A stretch of DNA of 64,000 nt, from the NCBI GenBank assembly GCA_018402085.1, contig JAGYJM010000002.1, forward strand, positions 744,001 to 808,000, written 5' to 3'. Within the stretch, counting starts at the first letter, position 1. Every line of letters starts with the position of its first letter. Below the pieces are notes generated by a model, which was given only the letters and a program-made list of their open reading frames with translations, was not told the origin of the DNA and searched no databases. Source of the stretch: Flavobacteriales bacterium. Its GTDB lineage: Bacteria > Bacteroidota > Bacteroidia > Flavobacteriales_D > Sanyastnellaceae. The translations under genes and the position numbers were made by a program. Shown here piece by piece: positions 9,907-23,100 of this stretch.

Positions 9907-10233
9907 TGCAGTGAGGTTAAGTTTGGTGGGCAAGATACAACCTATTGACTGAATAGAAGTTAAGACGTTGATAAATTTTATCGGGGTTTTCAAGCCCCCC
10001 ATTATGAAGGATAATTTTGAATTATCCCGGCAAAATCTGTACTAGTTCAGCAGGAAATACTGGTGAGTTAAGGACTTGGGGTACCTCTGGGGCTCTTTCA
10101 GAACTCTGTGAGACAATTTCAGAATAGGGGTAGACCTCTTGCCAGGCGACTTTGGGACATGAATTGTGCTTTAAGACAGGTGTGGAAAAAGTGGGATGTG
10201 GTAAGGGTCAAATTTCGTTAAGGTCAGATGCTT

Positions 10234-10257
10234 ATCGCATCCCGCGTTTTTACGCGG
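10234..10257 (+). repeat. Intergenic hairpin, GCATCC family (single)
   Basis: ATCGCATC is followed by the stem CCGCGT (10242-10247), loop TTTT and stem ACGCGG (10252-10257), then GAAAAGAAAAAA. It abuts the P4 terminator. On the minus strand, which is the transcribed one, it lies just beyond the terminator. Confidence 0.65.
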
Positions 10258-10262
10258 AAAAG

Positions 10263-10296
10263 AAAAAAGGGAAGACTTAGATAAGCCTTCCCTTTC
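10263..10296 (-). terminator. Rho-independent terminator of P4
   Basis: On the minus strand AAAGGGAAG, a 12-base loop and CTTCCCTTT form a stem followed by T-rich sequence, ending about 20 bp after the P4 stop. The same element recurs after P5, P6, P7 and P8. Confidence 0.85.
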
Positions 10297-10316
10297 GCGT
10301 TTTACATTTTCAATAT

Positions 10317-13300
10317 TTACTCACATGAGCTACCGAAGCTGCCGAGGAACTGAAGCAGGTCAGAGGAGTTAACCAGTCCGTCTTCGTTCAGGTCTTCAGG
10401 GCATGGGTTTGCGAGATCGAACTGGCATGAGCCATCATCGTTTGTTGCCGTTTCGCTGTAATTAAGTGCATCAGCATAGGTACAGCCTGTGCAAGAGTCG
10501 AATTCGCACGAGCCATTGTCACATGTTGCTGCTGCGTCGTAATTGCATGCATTTTGATCGGTACAACCGTCAGGAAGCGCGCATGAGCCGTCATCTGTAG
10601 TAGCTGAATCATCGTAATTGCAAGCCAAAGGATCGGTGCACCCTTCGATGATGCAGCTTCCGTCGTCATAGGTCACTGTTGCATCGTAGTTTGTTGCCGC
10701 TTCATTGGTACAACCAGCGTACTCACAAGATCCGTCATCGATGGTTACTGCAGGGTTGTAGTTCACGGCATTCACGTCAGCACAGCCAGGTACATCCTGA
10801 GCGATGTCGAAGATACACGAGCCGTCGTCTACGCTTGCGTTGGCGTCGTAGTTGGTTGCGTCTTCGTAGGTGCAGCCTGAGAAGATACACGAGCCGTCAT
10901 CGATGTTTGCGTTGGCATCGTAGTTGTCAGCGTTTTCGTCGGTGCAACCTGAGAATTCACAGGTGCCGTCGTCGAAGTTCGCTGCCGGATCGTAGTTGTC
11001 TGCTGTTTCATCAATACAACCGGGCTGGCAGAGTGGGGTATTGAGGATCGTGATGATCACGTATCCGTCACCACTGTTGGCCTGGGCCATCGCAGCAGGG
11101 GAGTCGGCGCTGTTGAAGCTGCCACCACCACCGCCGTTTCCGCCGATGCCATAGCTACCGCCACCACCGGAGTAGCCACCGCCACCACCGGCTCCGTGGC
11201 AGCCGCCGCCGCCACCACCGCCATAGCCTCCGGCGATGTTTGCACCACAGGCCGATACGCCTGCGCTACCTCCGTTCACGAAGGCTTCACCTGATACCGG
11301 TGATCCGCCTTCACAGAGCGAAGCTTCACCATCGGTGAGGAGTCCGCCTCCGTTACCGCCGCAGGCTGCTCCGCTCATGGCGTTTGTTGCACCGCTTCCG
11401 GCCGTACCTCCAACGCCGTAGTTGAGGGCGTTGTTCGGACTGTATCCGTCGTTTCCGGTTTCGTTGACGCTGGCGTGCTCGTTGCCGTTGACCGGCATGC
11501 CGCTGATGCCGCCACCACCACCTGCAATGAGCAGTGGGTTGTCTGCGTTGTCGGTCACGAAGGTACCGCCACCGCCACCGGCGTAGCTGAACTGTCCGTC
11601 ACCATCTTGTCCTTCACCGCCGACCATCAGCTTGAGCTGCTGACCGGGGGTTACGTTGAGCACACCGCCCACCATGGCACCGAGTCCGCCCGTACCGCCG
11701 TCGTAGCTACCACCGGCAGCACCGTAGGCTTCCACGTAGACTTGTGACACGCCATCAGGTACGATGAAGGTCTGCAGGAATCCGGTATGGTTGAACTGGA
11801 AGCTGTCGCCTTCATCGGTCGGATCGTAGCAGTTGCCGCAATCATCGGTGATGTTTGGTCCACCGCATACACCGTTACAGTCGATCACATAGATACACGA
11901 GCCATCGTCCTGGTTGGCATCCATATCGTAGTTGCAGGCTGTATCATCGGTACAACCCGGGTAGATGCATGATCCATCGTCGAAGTTGGCATCGGGATTG
12001 TAGTTCGGAGAAGTTGCATCGGTACAGCCGGGGGTGCATTCGGGAGTTTGGTTGAATGAAATCACCACCAGTCCGTTACCTGAGCGGACGCCTGCTTCAG
12101 CAATATCCATGGCGTTGATGGCATAAGAGCCACCGCCACCTCCGGAGCATCCGTCAGACTCACCGCCAGCGCCACCGGAGTATCCGCCGCCACCGCCGGC
12201 ACCATTACAGCATCCTGGGCTACCACTGCCGCCGCCGCCGTAGCCGCCGCCAGGGGAGCCGCCTTGTGCACCATTCACGTAGGCAAAACCACCTTGATCT
12301 TGGTTGCTAGATCCGTTTCCGAAGAAGCCGGCGCCACCGCCGCCCCATGATGAGAAAGCGCCGTTACCGTTTGTACCTCCCGGTGAGTTTGGTCTGCAAT
12401 TGCAGCTTGGGATAATGCCATCTTGTCCATTTTCTGTCACCTGACCCGGACCACCGGGGTTACCACCAAGTGCATTGCAGTGGAAACCACCGCCGCCGCC
12501 ACCGGCGACAACCAAAGGTGTATTACCGGCGCGTACCACGAATGATCCGCCACCGCCGCCGGCAGCACAAGTGCCTGTGGCAACTCCTTCTCCACCGACC
12601 AGGATTTCCAATACTTCCCCGGGGGTTACCGTTACCATTGCACCAATGTGTGCGCCAAGACCTCCGGGTTGAGGTACGCCATTCTGCCCGTTAGCGGTAC
12701 CTCCTTCGGCACCATATGCTTCAATAAAGATTTCGGTAACATCAGCCGGCACCGTCCATGTTTGAAGACCACCGGTATAGGTGAATTCCTGGTTGCCGTT
12801 CTGTCCGTTTGGATCGTAACAGTTGCCGCAGGCATCTTCGATGAAGATACCCCCGCAGACGCCGGCGCAGTCAATCACGAAGGCGCATGAACCGTCATCG
12901 CACTGTGCGTTCGGGTCGAAATTGCATGCTGCTTCATCGGTACACCCGTCAGGGAGGATGCATGAACCGTCATCGCAGGTTGCAGCAGGATCGTAGTTGC
13001 AGGCCGTTTCGTTAGTACAGCCATCAGGAAGGATGCATGAACCGTCGTCAATATCAGCTGTATCGTCGTAGTTACAGGCTGTTGCATCTGTACATCCCGC
13101 GTTGCATTCGGGAATGGAGGTGTAGCTGATGATGATTTGTCCGTTTCCACTTTGTGCGCCCGCTTCAGCATATTGGTCTGTACCGGCATTGTAGCTACCG
13201 CCGCCGCCGCCGCCGTGACCCCAGTCTGCTGCTGTGTAGCCCGACCAGGTTCCGCCGCCGCCACCGGAGTATCCACCGCCACCGCCGCCGCCAAGGGCAG

Positions 13301-16300
13301 CACCAGCTCCACCGCCAAATCCACCTCGGCGATTCGTGTCGTTATTCTCTCCGTTACCACCTGATCCACCACTTACAAAGGAGAATCCTCTTTCACCATT
13401 ACCGCAGCCGCCATGGCATCCGGTATATTCGGTACCATCCGTTAACAGGCCACCGCCACCGCCGCCCGGGCGGTGAGATACCCCGCTCGTACCACCCTGG
13501 CCGGCGGATCCTCCGAGGCCATCAGAAATGAAGTACTCTCCCGAACTTGGTTGTCCGTCTGATCCCACTTCACTCACTTCTGCATGTTTTCCATCCTGAT
13601 AGTCACCAGGGACGGTTTCATTGTAACCACCGGCTCCACCGCCGCCGCCGGCAATCACCAGTGGGGTATTGTCTGATCGGGTTACAAAGGAGCCACCACC
13701 GCCACCGGCGCCATCTGAATCTCCATTCCCTTGTTCACCAACAAGCACCTTGAGCTGTTCTCCCGGGGTTACGCTTACGGTTCCCTGAATCAGGGCCCCT
13801 AAACCGCCAGTTCCGTAGCTTGAGTTTCCGCCTTGCGCGCCTCTTGCTTCAATCGTTACCAGCGTGACCCCTGAAGGCACCGTCCAGTTCTCTATGCTGC
13901 CGGTATAGCTGAAAGTCAGTTCGTCGTTCTGTGCGTTCGGGTCATAACAGTTGCCGCATGCATCTTCGATGAAGATGCCTCCGCAGACGCCAGCGCAGTC
14001 AATTATGAAGGCACATGAACCGTCATCGCAGGTTGCGTTGGGATCAAAGTTACAGGCTGTATCATCGGTACAGCCATCAGGTAGGATACAGGTGCCGTCG
14101 TCGCAGGTTGCTGCAGGGTCGTAGTTGCAGGCTGTTTCGTCTGTACAGCCATCAGGAAGGATGCATGAACCGTCGTCAATATCAGCCGTATCGTCGTAGT
14201 TACAGGCTGTTGCATCTGTACATCCCGCGTTGCATTCGGGAACCTGGCTAAATGAAATCACTACAAGTCCATTACCTGAACGTACGCCTGCTTCAGCAAT
14301 ATCCATGACGCTGATGGCGTATGAGCCACCGCCGCCGCCTGAGCATCCGTCAGACTGACCGCCACCGCCACCGGAGTAGCCACCGCCCCCACCGGAGCCC
14401 GCGCAGCGTTGGTTCGCACCACTGCCGCCTCCTCCGTAGCCACCGCCAGGGAGCCGCCTTGCGCACCGTTCACGTAAGCGAAGCCGCCCTGGTTCTGGTT
14501 GCTCGAACCATTTCCGAAGAACCCGGCGCCGCCGCCGCCCCATGAGCTTGCAGCTCCGTTGCCATTTGTTCCGCCAGGTTCTGCAGGTCGATTGTAAGGG
14601 CTCGGATGTGTTGGAGGTGTGATACCATCTTGCCCATTTTCGGTCACCTGACCCGGGCCACCCGGATTGCCGCCCAATACGTTGCAGTGGAAACCACCAC
14701 CGCCGCCACCGGCTACCACCAATGGGGTATTGCCGGCGCGTACAATGAATGATCCACCGCCGCCGCCGGCAGTACAACTTCCTGCTGAGGCACCCTGTCC
14801 TCCAACAAGAATATCCAGGGTCTCTCCCGGAGTTACTGTCACGGTTGCACCGATGTGCGCTCCGAGGCCGCCGGGTTGAGGCACGCCGTTCTCGCTATTT
14901 GCGGTTCCTCCTTCTGCACCATATGCTTCAATGAAGATTTCGGTTACATCAGCCGGCACCGTCCATGTTTGAAGACCACCGGTATAGGTGAATTCCTGAG
15001 TGCCGTTCTGTCCGTTTGGATCATAACAGTTGCCGCAGGCATCTTCGATGAAGATACCTCCGCAGACGCCTGCGCAGTCAATCACGAATGCACATGAACC
15101 GTCATCGCAAGTTGCGTTCGGGTCGAAATTGCATGCTGCTTCATCGGTACACCCGTCAGGGAGGATGCATGAACCGTCATCGCAGGTTGCTGCGGGGTCG
15201 TAGTTGCAGGCTGTTTCATCTGTACAACCATCAGGAAGTACACACGTGCCATTGTCTACATCTGCAGTATCGTCGTAGTTACATGCCAGTGGGTCAGTAC
15301 AACCTTCGTTGCACTCCGGGATCTGATTGAATGAAATCACCACAAGTCCGTTGCCGGAGCGTACGCCTGCTTCAGCAATATCCATGACGCTGATGGCGTA
15401 TGAGCCACCGCCGCCGCCTGAGCATCCGTCAGACTGACCGCCACCGCCACCGGAGTAGCCACCGCCACCACCGGAACCGGCACAGCAGTTATCGGCACCA
15501 CTTCCACCGCCACCGTAGCCACCGCCAGGGGAGCCGCCTTGCGCACCGTTCACGTAAGCGAAGCCGCCCTGGTTCTGGTTGCTCGAACCATTTCCGAAGA
15601 AGCCGGCGCCGCCGCCGCCCCATGAGCTTGCAGCTCCGTTGCCATTTGTTCCGCCAGGTTCTGCAGGTCGATTGTAAGGGCTCGGATGTGTTGGAGGTGT
15701 GATACCATCTTGCCCATTTTCGGTCACCTGACCCGGGCCACCCGGATTGCCGCCCAATACGTTGCAGTGGAAACCACCACCGCCGCCACCGGCTACCACC
15801 AATGGGGTATTGCCGGCGCGTACAATGAATGATCCACCGCCGCCGCCGGCAGTACAACTTCCTGCTGAGGCACCCTGTCCTCCAACAAGAATATCCAGGG
15901 TCTCTCCCGGAGTTACTGTCACGGTTGCACCGATGTGCGCTCCGAGGCCGCCGGGTTGAGGCACGCCGTTCTCGCTATTTGCGGTTCCTCCTTCAGCACC
16001 GTAGGCTTCAATGAAGATCTCGGTTACATCAGCCGGTACGGTCCATGTTTGAAGACCACCGGTATAGGTGAATTCCTGGTTGCCGTTCTGTCCGTTTGGA
16101 TCATAACAGTTGCCGCAGGCATCTTCGATGAAGATACCTCCGCAGACGCCTGCGCAGTCAATTACAAAGGCACAAGAGCCGTCATTGCACTGTGCATTCG
16201 GGTCAAAGTTACAGGCGGCCTCATCTGTACACCCGTCAGGCAGGATACACGTTCCATCATCGCATGTCGCTGCCGGATCGTAGTTGCAGGCCGTTTCGTT

Positions 16301-19300
16301 AGTACAGCCATCAGGAAGGATGCATGAACCGCCGTCAATATCAGCTGTATCGTCGTAGTTACAGGCTGTTGCATCTGTACATCCCGCGTTGCATTCGGGA
16401 ATGGAGGTGTAGCTGATGATGATTTGTCCGTTTCCACTTTGTGCGCCCGCTTCAGCATATTGGTCTGTACCGGCATTGTAGCTACCGCCGCCGCCGCCGC
16501 CGTGACCCCAGTCTGCTGCTGTGTAGCCCGACCAGGTTCCGCCGCCGCCACCGGAGTATCCACCGCCACCGCCGCCGCCAAGGGCAGCACCAGCTCCACC
16601 GCCAAAGCCACCTCGACGATTCGTGTCGTTATTCTCTCCGTTACCACCTGATCCACCACTTACAAAGGAGAATCCTCTTTCACCATTACCGCAGCCGCCA
16701 TGGCATCCGGTATATTCGGTACCATCTGTTAACAGGCCACCGCCACCGCCGCCCGGGCGGTGAGATACCCGCTCGTACCACCCTGGCCGGCGGATCCTCC
16801 AAGGCCATCAGAAATGAAGTACTCTCCCGAACTTGGCTGTCCGTCTGATCCCACTTCAGTCACTTCTGCGTGTTTTCCATCCTGATAGTCACCAGGGACG
16901 GTTTCATTGTAACCACCGGCTCCCCCGCCGCCGCCGGCAATGACCAGTGGCGTATCGTCTGAGCGGGTTATAAATGAACCGCCACCGCCACCGGCGCCAT
17001 CTGAATCTCCATACCCTTGTTCACCAACAAGCACCTTGAGCTGTTCTCCCGGGGTTACGCTTACGGTTCCCTGAATCAGGGCCCCTAAACCGCCAGTTCC
17101 GTAGCTTGAGTTTCCGCCTTGCGCGCCTCTTGCTTCAATCGTTACCAGCGTGACCCCTGAAGGCACCGTCCAGTTCTCTATGCTGCCGGTATAGCTGAAA
17201 GTCAGTTCGTCGTTCTGCGCGTTCGGGTCATAACAGTTGCCGCATGCATCTTCGATGAAGATGCCTCCGCAGACGCCAGCGCAGTCAATCATGAATGCAC
17301 ATGAACCGTCATCGCACTGTGCGTTCGGGTCGAAATTGCATGCTGCTTCATCGGTACACCCGTCAGGGAGGATGCATGAACCGTCATCGCAGGTTGCAGC
17401 AGGATCGTAGTTGCAGGCCGTTTCGTCAGTACAGCCATCAGGAAGGATGCATGAACCGTCGTCAATATCAGCCGTATCGTCGTAGTTACAGGCTGTTGCA
17501 TCTGTACATCCCGCGTTGCATTCGGGAACCTGGCTAAATGAAATCACTACAAGTCCATTACCTGAACGTACGCCTGCTTCAGCAATATCCATGACGCTGA
17601 TGGCGTATGAGCCACCGCCGCCGCCTGAGCATCCGTCAGACTGACCGCCACCGCCACCGGAGTAGCCACCGCCCCCACCGGAGCCCGCGCAGCATTGGTT
17701 CGCACCACTGCCGCCTCCTCCGTAGCCACCGCCAGGGGAGCCGCCTTGCGCACCGTTCACGTAAGCGAAGCCGCCCTGGTTCTGGTTGCTCGAACCATTT
17801 CCGAAGAACCCGGCGCCGCCGCCGCCCCATGAGCTTGCAGCTCCGTTGCCATTTGTTCCGCCAGGTTCTGCAGGTCGATTGTAAGGGCTCGGATGTGTTG
17901 GAGGTGTGATACCATCTTGCCCATTTTCGGTCACCTGACCCGGGCCACCCGGATTGCCGCCCAATACATTGCAGTGGAAACCACCACCACCGCCACCGGC
18001 TACCACCAATGGGGTATTGCCGGCGCGTACAATGAATGATCCACCGCCGCCGCCGGCAGTACAACTTCCTGCTGAGGCACCCTGTCCTCCAACAAGAATA
18101 TCCAGGGTCTCTCCCGGAGTTACTGTCACGGTTGCACCGATGTGCGCTCCGAGGCCGCCGGGTTGAGGCACGCCGTTCTCGCTATTTGCGGTACCTCCTT
18201 CGGCACCATATGCTTCAATAAAGATTTCGGTAACATCAGCCGGCACCGTCCATGTTTGAAGACCACCGGTATAGGTGAATTCCTGGTTGCCGTTCTGTCC
18301 GTTTGGATCGTAACAGTTGCCGCAGGCATCTTCGATGAAGATACCCCCGCAGACGCCGGCGCAGTCAATCACGAAGGCGCATGAACCGTCATCGCACTGT
18401 GCGTTCGGGTCGAAATTGCATGCTGCTTCATCGGTACACCCGTCAGGGAGGATGCATGAACCGTCATCGCAGGTTGCAGCAGGATCGTAGTTGCAGGCTG
18501 TTTCATCTGTACAACCATCAGGAAGGATGCATGAACCGTCGTCAATATCAGCTGTATCGTCGTAGTTACAGGCTGTTGCATCTGTACATCCCGCGTTGCA
18601 TTCGGGAATGGAGGTGTAGCTGATGATGATTTGTCCGTTTCCACTTTGTGCGCCCGCTTCAGCATATTGGTCTGTACCGGCATTGTAGCTACCGCCGCCG
18701 CCGCCGCCGTGACCCCAGTCTGCTGCTGTGTAGCCCGACCAGGTTCCGCCGCCGCCACCGGAGTATCCACCGCCACCGCCGCCGCCAAGGGCAGCACCAG
18801 CTCCACCGCCAAAGCCACCTCGGCGATTCGTGTCGTTATTCTCTCCGTTACCACCTGATCCACCACTTACAAAGGAGAATCCTCTTTCACCATTACCGCA
18901 GCCGCCATGGCATCCGGTATATTCGGTACCATCTGTTAACAGGCCACCGCCACCGCCGCCCGGGCGGTGAGATACCCCGCTCGTACCACCCTGGCCGGCG
19001 GATCCTCCAAGGCCATCAGAAATGAAGTACTCTCCCGAACTTGGCTGTCCGTCTGATCCCACTTCAGTCATTTCTGCGTGTTTTCCATCCTGATAGTCAC
19101 CAGGGACGGTTTCATTGTAACCACCGGCTCCCCGCCGCCGCCGGCAATGACCAGTGGCGTATCGTCTGAGCGGGTTATAAATGAACCGCCACCGCCACCG
19201 GCGCCATCTGAATCTCCATACCCTTGTTCACCAACAAGCACCTTGAGCTGTTCTCCCGGGGTTACGCTTACGGTTCCCTGAATCAGGGCCCCTAAACCGC

Positions 19301-19874
19301 CAGTTCCGTAGCTTGAGTTTCCGCCTTGCGCGCCTCTTGCTTCAATCGTTACCAGCGTGACCCCTGAAGGCACCGTCCAGTTCTCTATGCTGCCGGTATA
19401 GCTGAAAGTCAGTTCGTCGTTCTGTGCGTTCGGGTCATAACAGTTGCCGCATGCATCTTCGATGAAGATGCCTCCGCAGACGCCATCACAGTCGATCACA
19501 TATGCACATGTACCATCATCAATGGTAGCGACAGGATCATAATTACATGCTGTATCATCGATGCAGCCCAGATCAAACGTACAGCTACCGTCATTGTAGT
19601 TGGCGGTTTCATCGTAGTTGTCTGCTTCTGGATCGGTGCAGCCCGGGAAACAGTCTGGCGCTGCTCCGTTTGGATCGAAGCAGTTTTCGCAATCGTCGGT
19701 GACGAATGTTCCGCCGCAGGTGCCGTTGCAGTCGATGGTCCAAAGGCAGGAACCGTCGTTTTCAATGGCCGCAGGATCAAAGTTACAGGCTGATTCAATG
19801 GTGCACCCTGACTGGGCGTGAAGCGTGACAGCGGCAAGGAGGCACAAAGCCATGAGGCTCAGAAAGCGTAGCAT
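10317..19874 (-). CDS. P4: giant secreted protein, eight glycine-rich domains in order A-B-A-B-B-A-B-C; frame broken by three 1-bp deletions
   Basis: ATG at 19872-19874; about 3186 aa if three missing bases are restored. The signal peptide is MLRFLSLMALCLLAAVTLHAQ. The conserved head carries three GCTD-type repeats. Eight glycine-rich domains follow, joined by GCTD repeats plus a DCAGVCGG...CGNC linker: A (SYTGSIENWTVP; unit 376 aa) and B (TYTGGLQTWTVP; unit 360 aa) in the order A B A B B A B, then C (NHTGFLQTFIVP). Eight GCTD repeats and a dockerin-like tail (DLNEDGLVNSSDLLQFL) close it. The reading frame as given is open in pieces: 19874 to about 19130, about 19130 to 16767, about 16767 to 14452, and about 14452 to 10317. 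Each break is one C/G missing from a 4-5 base run that is full length in the sister copies, and the three together restore the original frame. I judge sequencing error likelier than decay. Exported; function unknown. Confidence 0.85.
11030..12020 (-). repeat. Type C glycine-rich domain of P4, shared with P6, P7 and P8
   Basis: This last glycine-rich domain (FQFNHTGFLQTFIVPDGVSQ to SGDGYVIITI) with its upstream DATSPNYNP linker is nearly identical at 11030-12020, 30530-31530, 39950-40945 and 47415-48410. A diverged copy in P5 lies near 20810-21790. Conservation far above that of the central domains points to gene conversion or recent duplication. Confidence 0.8.
12040..19410 (-). repeat. A/B glycine-rich repeat array inside P4 (seven units)
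   Basis: A starts (TTCTCTATGCTGCC on the plus strand) lie at 19381, 17174 and 13888. B starts (CATGTTTGAAGACC) lie at 18251, 16044, 14964 and 12757. The spacings fit an A unit of 1128 nt and a B unit of 1080 nt minus the deletions noted for P4. Copies of one type are nearly identical in DNA. The order ABABBAB fits block duplication of AB plus one single-B duplication. Confidence 0.85.
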
Positions 19875-19904
19875 TTTGGGTAAGGTTTAGGTAGTGTAAA
19901 GGTA

Positions 19905-19920
19905 GGTAATCATCATTACG
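19905..19920. promoter_or_regulatory. Conserved palindrome upstream of P4
   Basis: GGTAATCATCATTACG lies about 31 bp before the P4 start. The same element, as the perfect palindrome GGTAAT-CATC-ATTACC, lies at 38947-38962 before P6 and 46476-46491 before P7. Here the last base breaks the outer pair. It could be an operator, a 5'-UTR hairpin or part of the promoter; nothing else supports a choice. Confidence 0.45.
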
Positions 19921-19952
19921 AAATTGTTAATCAGGCATGTTTTACTTTTTCA

Positions 19953-20099
19953 CTGCGCGAAAGCGCAGGATGGATTCCCCGTCGGGTATCTGATGTGAGG
20001 CGGTAGGCGTTATGGGTTAAGTTGGGTGAGATAGGCGGCATACGGGAAGAGGGTAAATCACAGGGTCTGATACTAATCGCATCCCGCGTTTTTACGCGG
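19953..20099. repeat. Inverted pair of GCATCC-family hairpins between P5 and P4
   Basis: The left member is CTGCGC-GAAA-GCGCAG (19953-19968), then GATGG on the plus strand. The right member is ATCGCATC then CCGCGT-TTTT-ACGCGG (20084-20099). They face each other across about 115 bp, so the two flanks GGATG and CATCC are inverted. The spacer differs from that of the pairs at 38994 and 46523. The doublet resembles REPIN-type elements in layout, not in sequence. Confidence 0.6.
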
Positions 20100-20105
20100 A
20101 AAAGA

Positions 20106-20139
20106 AAAAAGGGAAGACTTGTATAAGCCTTCCCTTTCA
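20106..20139 (-). terminator. Rho-independent terminator of P5
   Basis: The same AAAGGGAAG / CTTCCCTTT stem as after P4, with a T-rich 3' side on the minus strand, about 20 bp after the P5 stop. Confidence 0.85.
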
Positions 20140-20158
20140 CTTTATTCAATTTCAGTTT

Positions 20159-23100
20159 CTATTCACATGCTGATCCGAAACTTCCGAGGAACTGGAGGAG
20201 GTCTGATGAATTTACCAGCCCGTCTTCGTTCAGGTCTTCAGGGCATGGGTTTGCGAGGTCGAATTCGCATAAGCCATTCTCGAGGGTAGCATCAGGATCA
20301 TAGTTCAGGGCATTCGGGTACATGCATCCGTAGCATCCGTGGTGGCAAGAGCCATCATCGCTATTAGCCTCCGCGAGGTAGTTACAAGCGGTAACATCGG
20401 TGCATCCTTCAACGATGCACGAGCCATCGTCATAATCTGCATTGGCGTTATAATTCACGGCAAGCGCATTCATACACCCTGAGTACCAGCAGACGCCGGT
20501 GTCGATGGTCGCTTCGGGGTTATAGTTGATGGCCGATTGATCCATACAACCCGCGATATCCACAACGATTTCAAAGACACAAGAACCATCATCGGTATTT
20601 GCGTTTTCATCGTAGTTGGTTGCATCGGCATACGTACAGCCCGGGTAGAGACAAGTACCATCATCTTCAGTTGCCTGCGGGTTGTAATTCGCAGCGGTGT
20701 CATCCATACAGCCTGAAGTCACACATGTACCGTCATCGTAAGTGGCCAACGGGTTGAAGTTATCCGCATTCTGATCAGTACAACCCGGCACGCAGAATGG
20801 CGTATTCTGGATTGTGATTATCACGTATCCGTCACCATCGTTAGCCTGTGCTTCGTTTGACTGCTGCAAAGCGGCATTAAAGCTTGATCCACCGCCACCG
20901 TTTCCACCGATGCCGTAGCTTCCGCCACCACCAGAGTAGCCACCGCCGCCGCCGGCTCCATGGCAGCCACCGCCACCACCGCCGCCGAAGCCACCGGTAA
21001 TACCTGCACCACAAGCAGCCGTGCCACCTGCACCACCGTTCACAAAGGCCTGCCCTGAGGTATTTCCGCCATCTGAACAGAGAGGTTCTTCGCCATCGGT
21101 GAGGAGTCCGGCACCATTACCTCCGCAGGCTTCACCAGTAAGGGAATTGGACGCGCCGTTTCCGGATGATCCACCTACCCCGAAGTTTGTTGGGTTGTTT
21201 GGACTATATCCATCGTTGGCATTTTGGTTGAGTGTCGCGTGCATGAGTCCGTTAGTTGGAGCTCCGCTCACACCACCGCCACCACCTGCAATAAGGAGCG
21301 GGTTGTCAGAGTTATCAGTGACAAAAGTACCCCCGCCGCCACCGGCGTAATTGAACTGGCCATCGCCTGGTTGTCCGGCGTTACCAATTAGAAGTTTAAT
21401 TTGCTCACCCGGAGTCACTTCCAGCATACCAGCGACTTTGGTTCCCAGACCACCTACACCGCCGTTATAGCTTCCACCTGCAGCCCCATAGGCTTCTACA
21501 TAGATTTCAGCTACGCCGTCAGGTACAACAAAACTTTGGAGGAATCCAGTGTAGTTGAATACGAACGATTCTCCTGCGATGGTAGGGTCATAGCAGTTTC
21601 CGCAATCATCGGTAACAGAAGGACCACCGCAGATGCCATTGCAGTCTACTTCGAAGATACAAGAACCGTCATCGCTGTTAGCTTCGGGGTCATAATTACA
21701 TGCGCCCATATCCGTACAGCCAAGGTAAATACAGCTTCCGTCATCGAAATTTGCGTCAGGATTGAAATTGTCAGCTTCAGCGTCTATGCATCCGGGATTA
21801 CATTCAGGGATAAGATCGAAGGTGATGATGATCTGGCCATTGCCTTCTCGAACACCGGCAAGTACTTCCGTATCGAGAAGTCCGTCAACATAAGACGAAC
21901 CGCCGCCGCCTCCGTCAGCGAAACCGCCGCCACCGCCGCCGTACCAGCCGCCGCCGCCGCCGCCGCCACCGGCAGAGTTACCCGATGCGTCACCACCAAT
22001 ACCAAATGTACCTGAGGTCACACCACAGTTACCGCCGGAGTTTCCTTGAGCACCACCTGCATTTTGCGTTCCGCCCTGTGCACCGGTACCTGACTCATTG
22101 GAGCCTGTGCCGTTTTCGCCGACAAGGTCGCCACCATTACCACCGCGAGCGAAAGTCCAGCCTCCGCCACCGCCGCCACCGGCGACGATCACGCGATCAG
22201 AAAGCGACTGGCCTCCGATGCGGATGTCAGAAGCACCACCACCCGGTGAACCGTTTCCGGCAGTACGGGTAGCACCACCACCATTCCACCCGCCTTCGGC
22301 GAGTGCGCAATCACCATAGGGGTGATCACCTGATCGGTCTTGCCCTTTACCTCCTACGTAAACGTAGAGAATGTCACCCTGGTTGAGTGTCATGGTGCCT
22401 TTTGCATATCCACCAAGACCGCCGTCGATAGGGTATAGGGATGTAATGTTCCCTCCTTGGGCACCCCATGCTTCGACGGTGTACTCACCGTCTGCAGGTG
22501 CTTCAAAGGTCTGCACGTCACCCGTAAACTCGAAGGTCATAGAACCGGTTTGCGCGTTGCCATCGTAGCAGTTGCCACATTCATCTTCAATGAATGTACC
22601 CCCGCAAGTTCCGGCGCAATCCACTTCATAGATGCACGATCCATCGTCACAGCCTGCACTTGGGTCAAAGTTGCATGCGGCGTTGTCGTTACAGCCGGGG
22701 TAGGTGCACGATCCATCGTCACATAGGGCAGCAGCATCATAATTGCATGCCAGCTCATCCGTACAGCCGTCAGGGTAGAAACACGAAGCGTCATCTACAT
22801 CTGCGTTCTCGTCGTAGTTACAAGCGATCGGATCCATACAACCTTCGTTGCACTCCGGGATTGCGCTGTAGGCTATGATAATCTGGCCATTGCCTTCTCG
22901 CACACCAGCTATAACTTCTGTGTTGAGGAGGCCGTCAACGTATGACGAACCGCCGCCGCCTCCGTCGGCGAAACCTCCGCCACCGCCGCCGTACCAGCCG
23001 CCGCCTCCGCCACCGCCACCGGCAGAGCTGCCTGATGCGTCGCCACCAATACCAAATGTACCTGAGGTGACACCACAGCTACCCCCGGAATTGCCTTGCG

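Larger units (their letters stand above)
9907..10316. other. Intergenic region between P4 and P3 (410 bp), homologous to 29327-29722
   Basis: No gene is seen. It contains a GCATCC-family hairpin (10234-10257) and the P4 terminator (10263-10296). Blocks match the gap downstream of P6: TTCAGCAGGAAAT near 10046 and 29460, CCTCTTGC near 10135 and 29548, and a nearly identical run from CAAATTTCGT (10210 and 29615) through the hairpin and terminator. The 3' flank was therefore copied with the gene. Confidence 0.65.

Noticed and set aside
12040-19410. CRISPR-like or phage-like repeat locus
   Set aside because: The repeats are 1 kb in-frame protein domains without spacers; no cas, integrase or phage genes are present.
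10317-19874. P4 as a decayed pseudogene
   Set aside because: The three breaks are single-base losses in C/G runs that together restore the frame, and the pieces between are free of stops over kilobases, which is not what drift would leave.
19931-20149. 72-codon minus-strand frame between P4 and P5
   Set aside because: It is a reading of the terminator and the hairpin pair; no initiation context or relatives.
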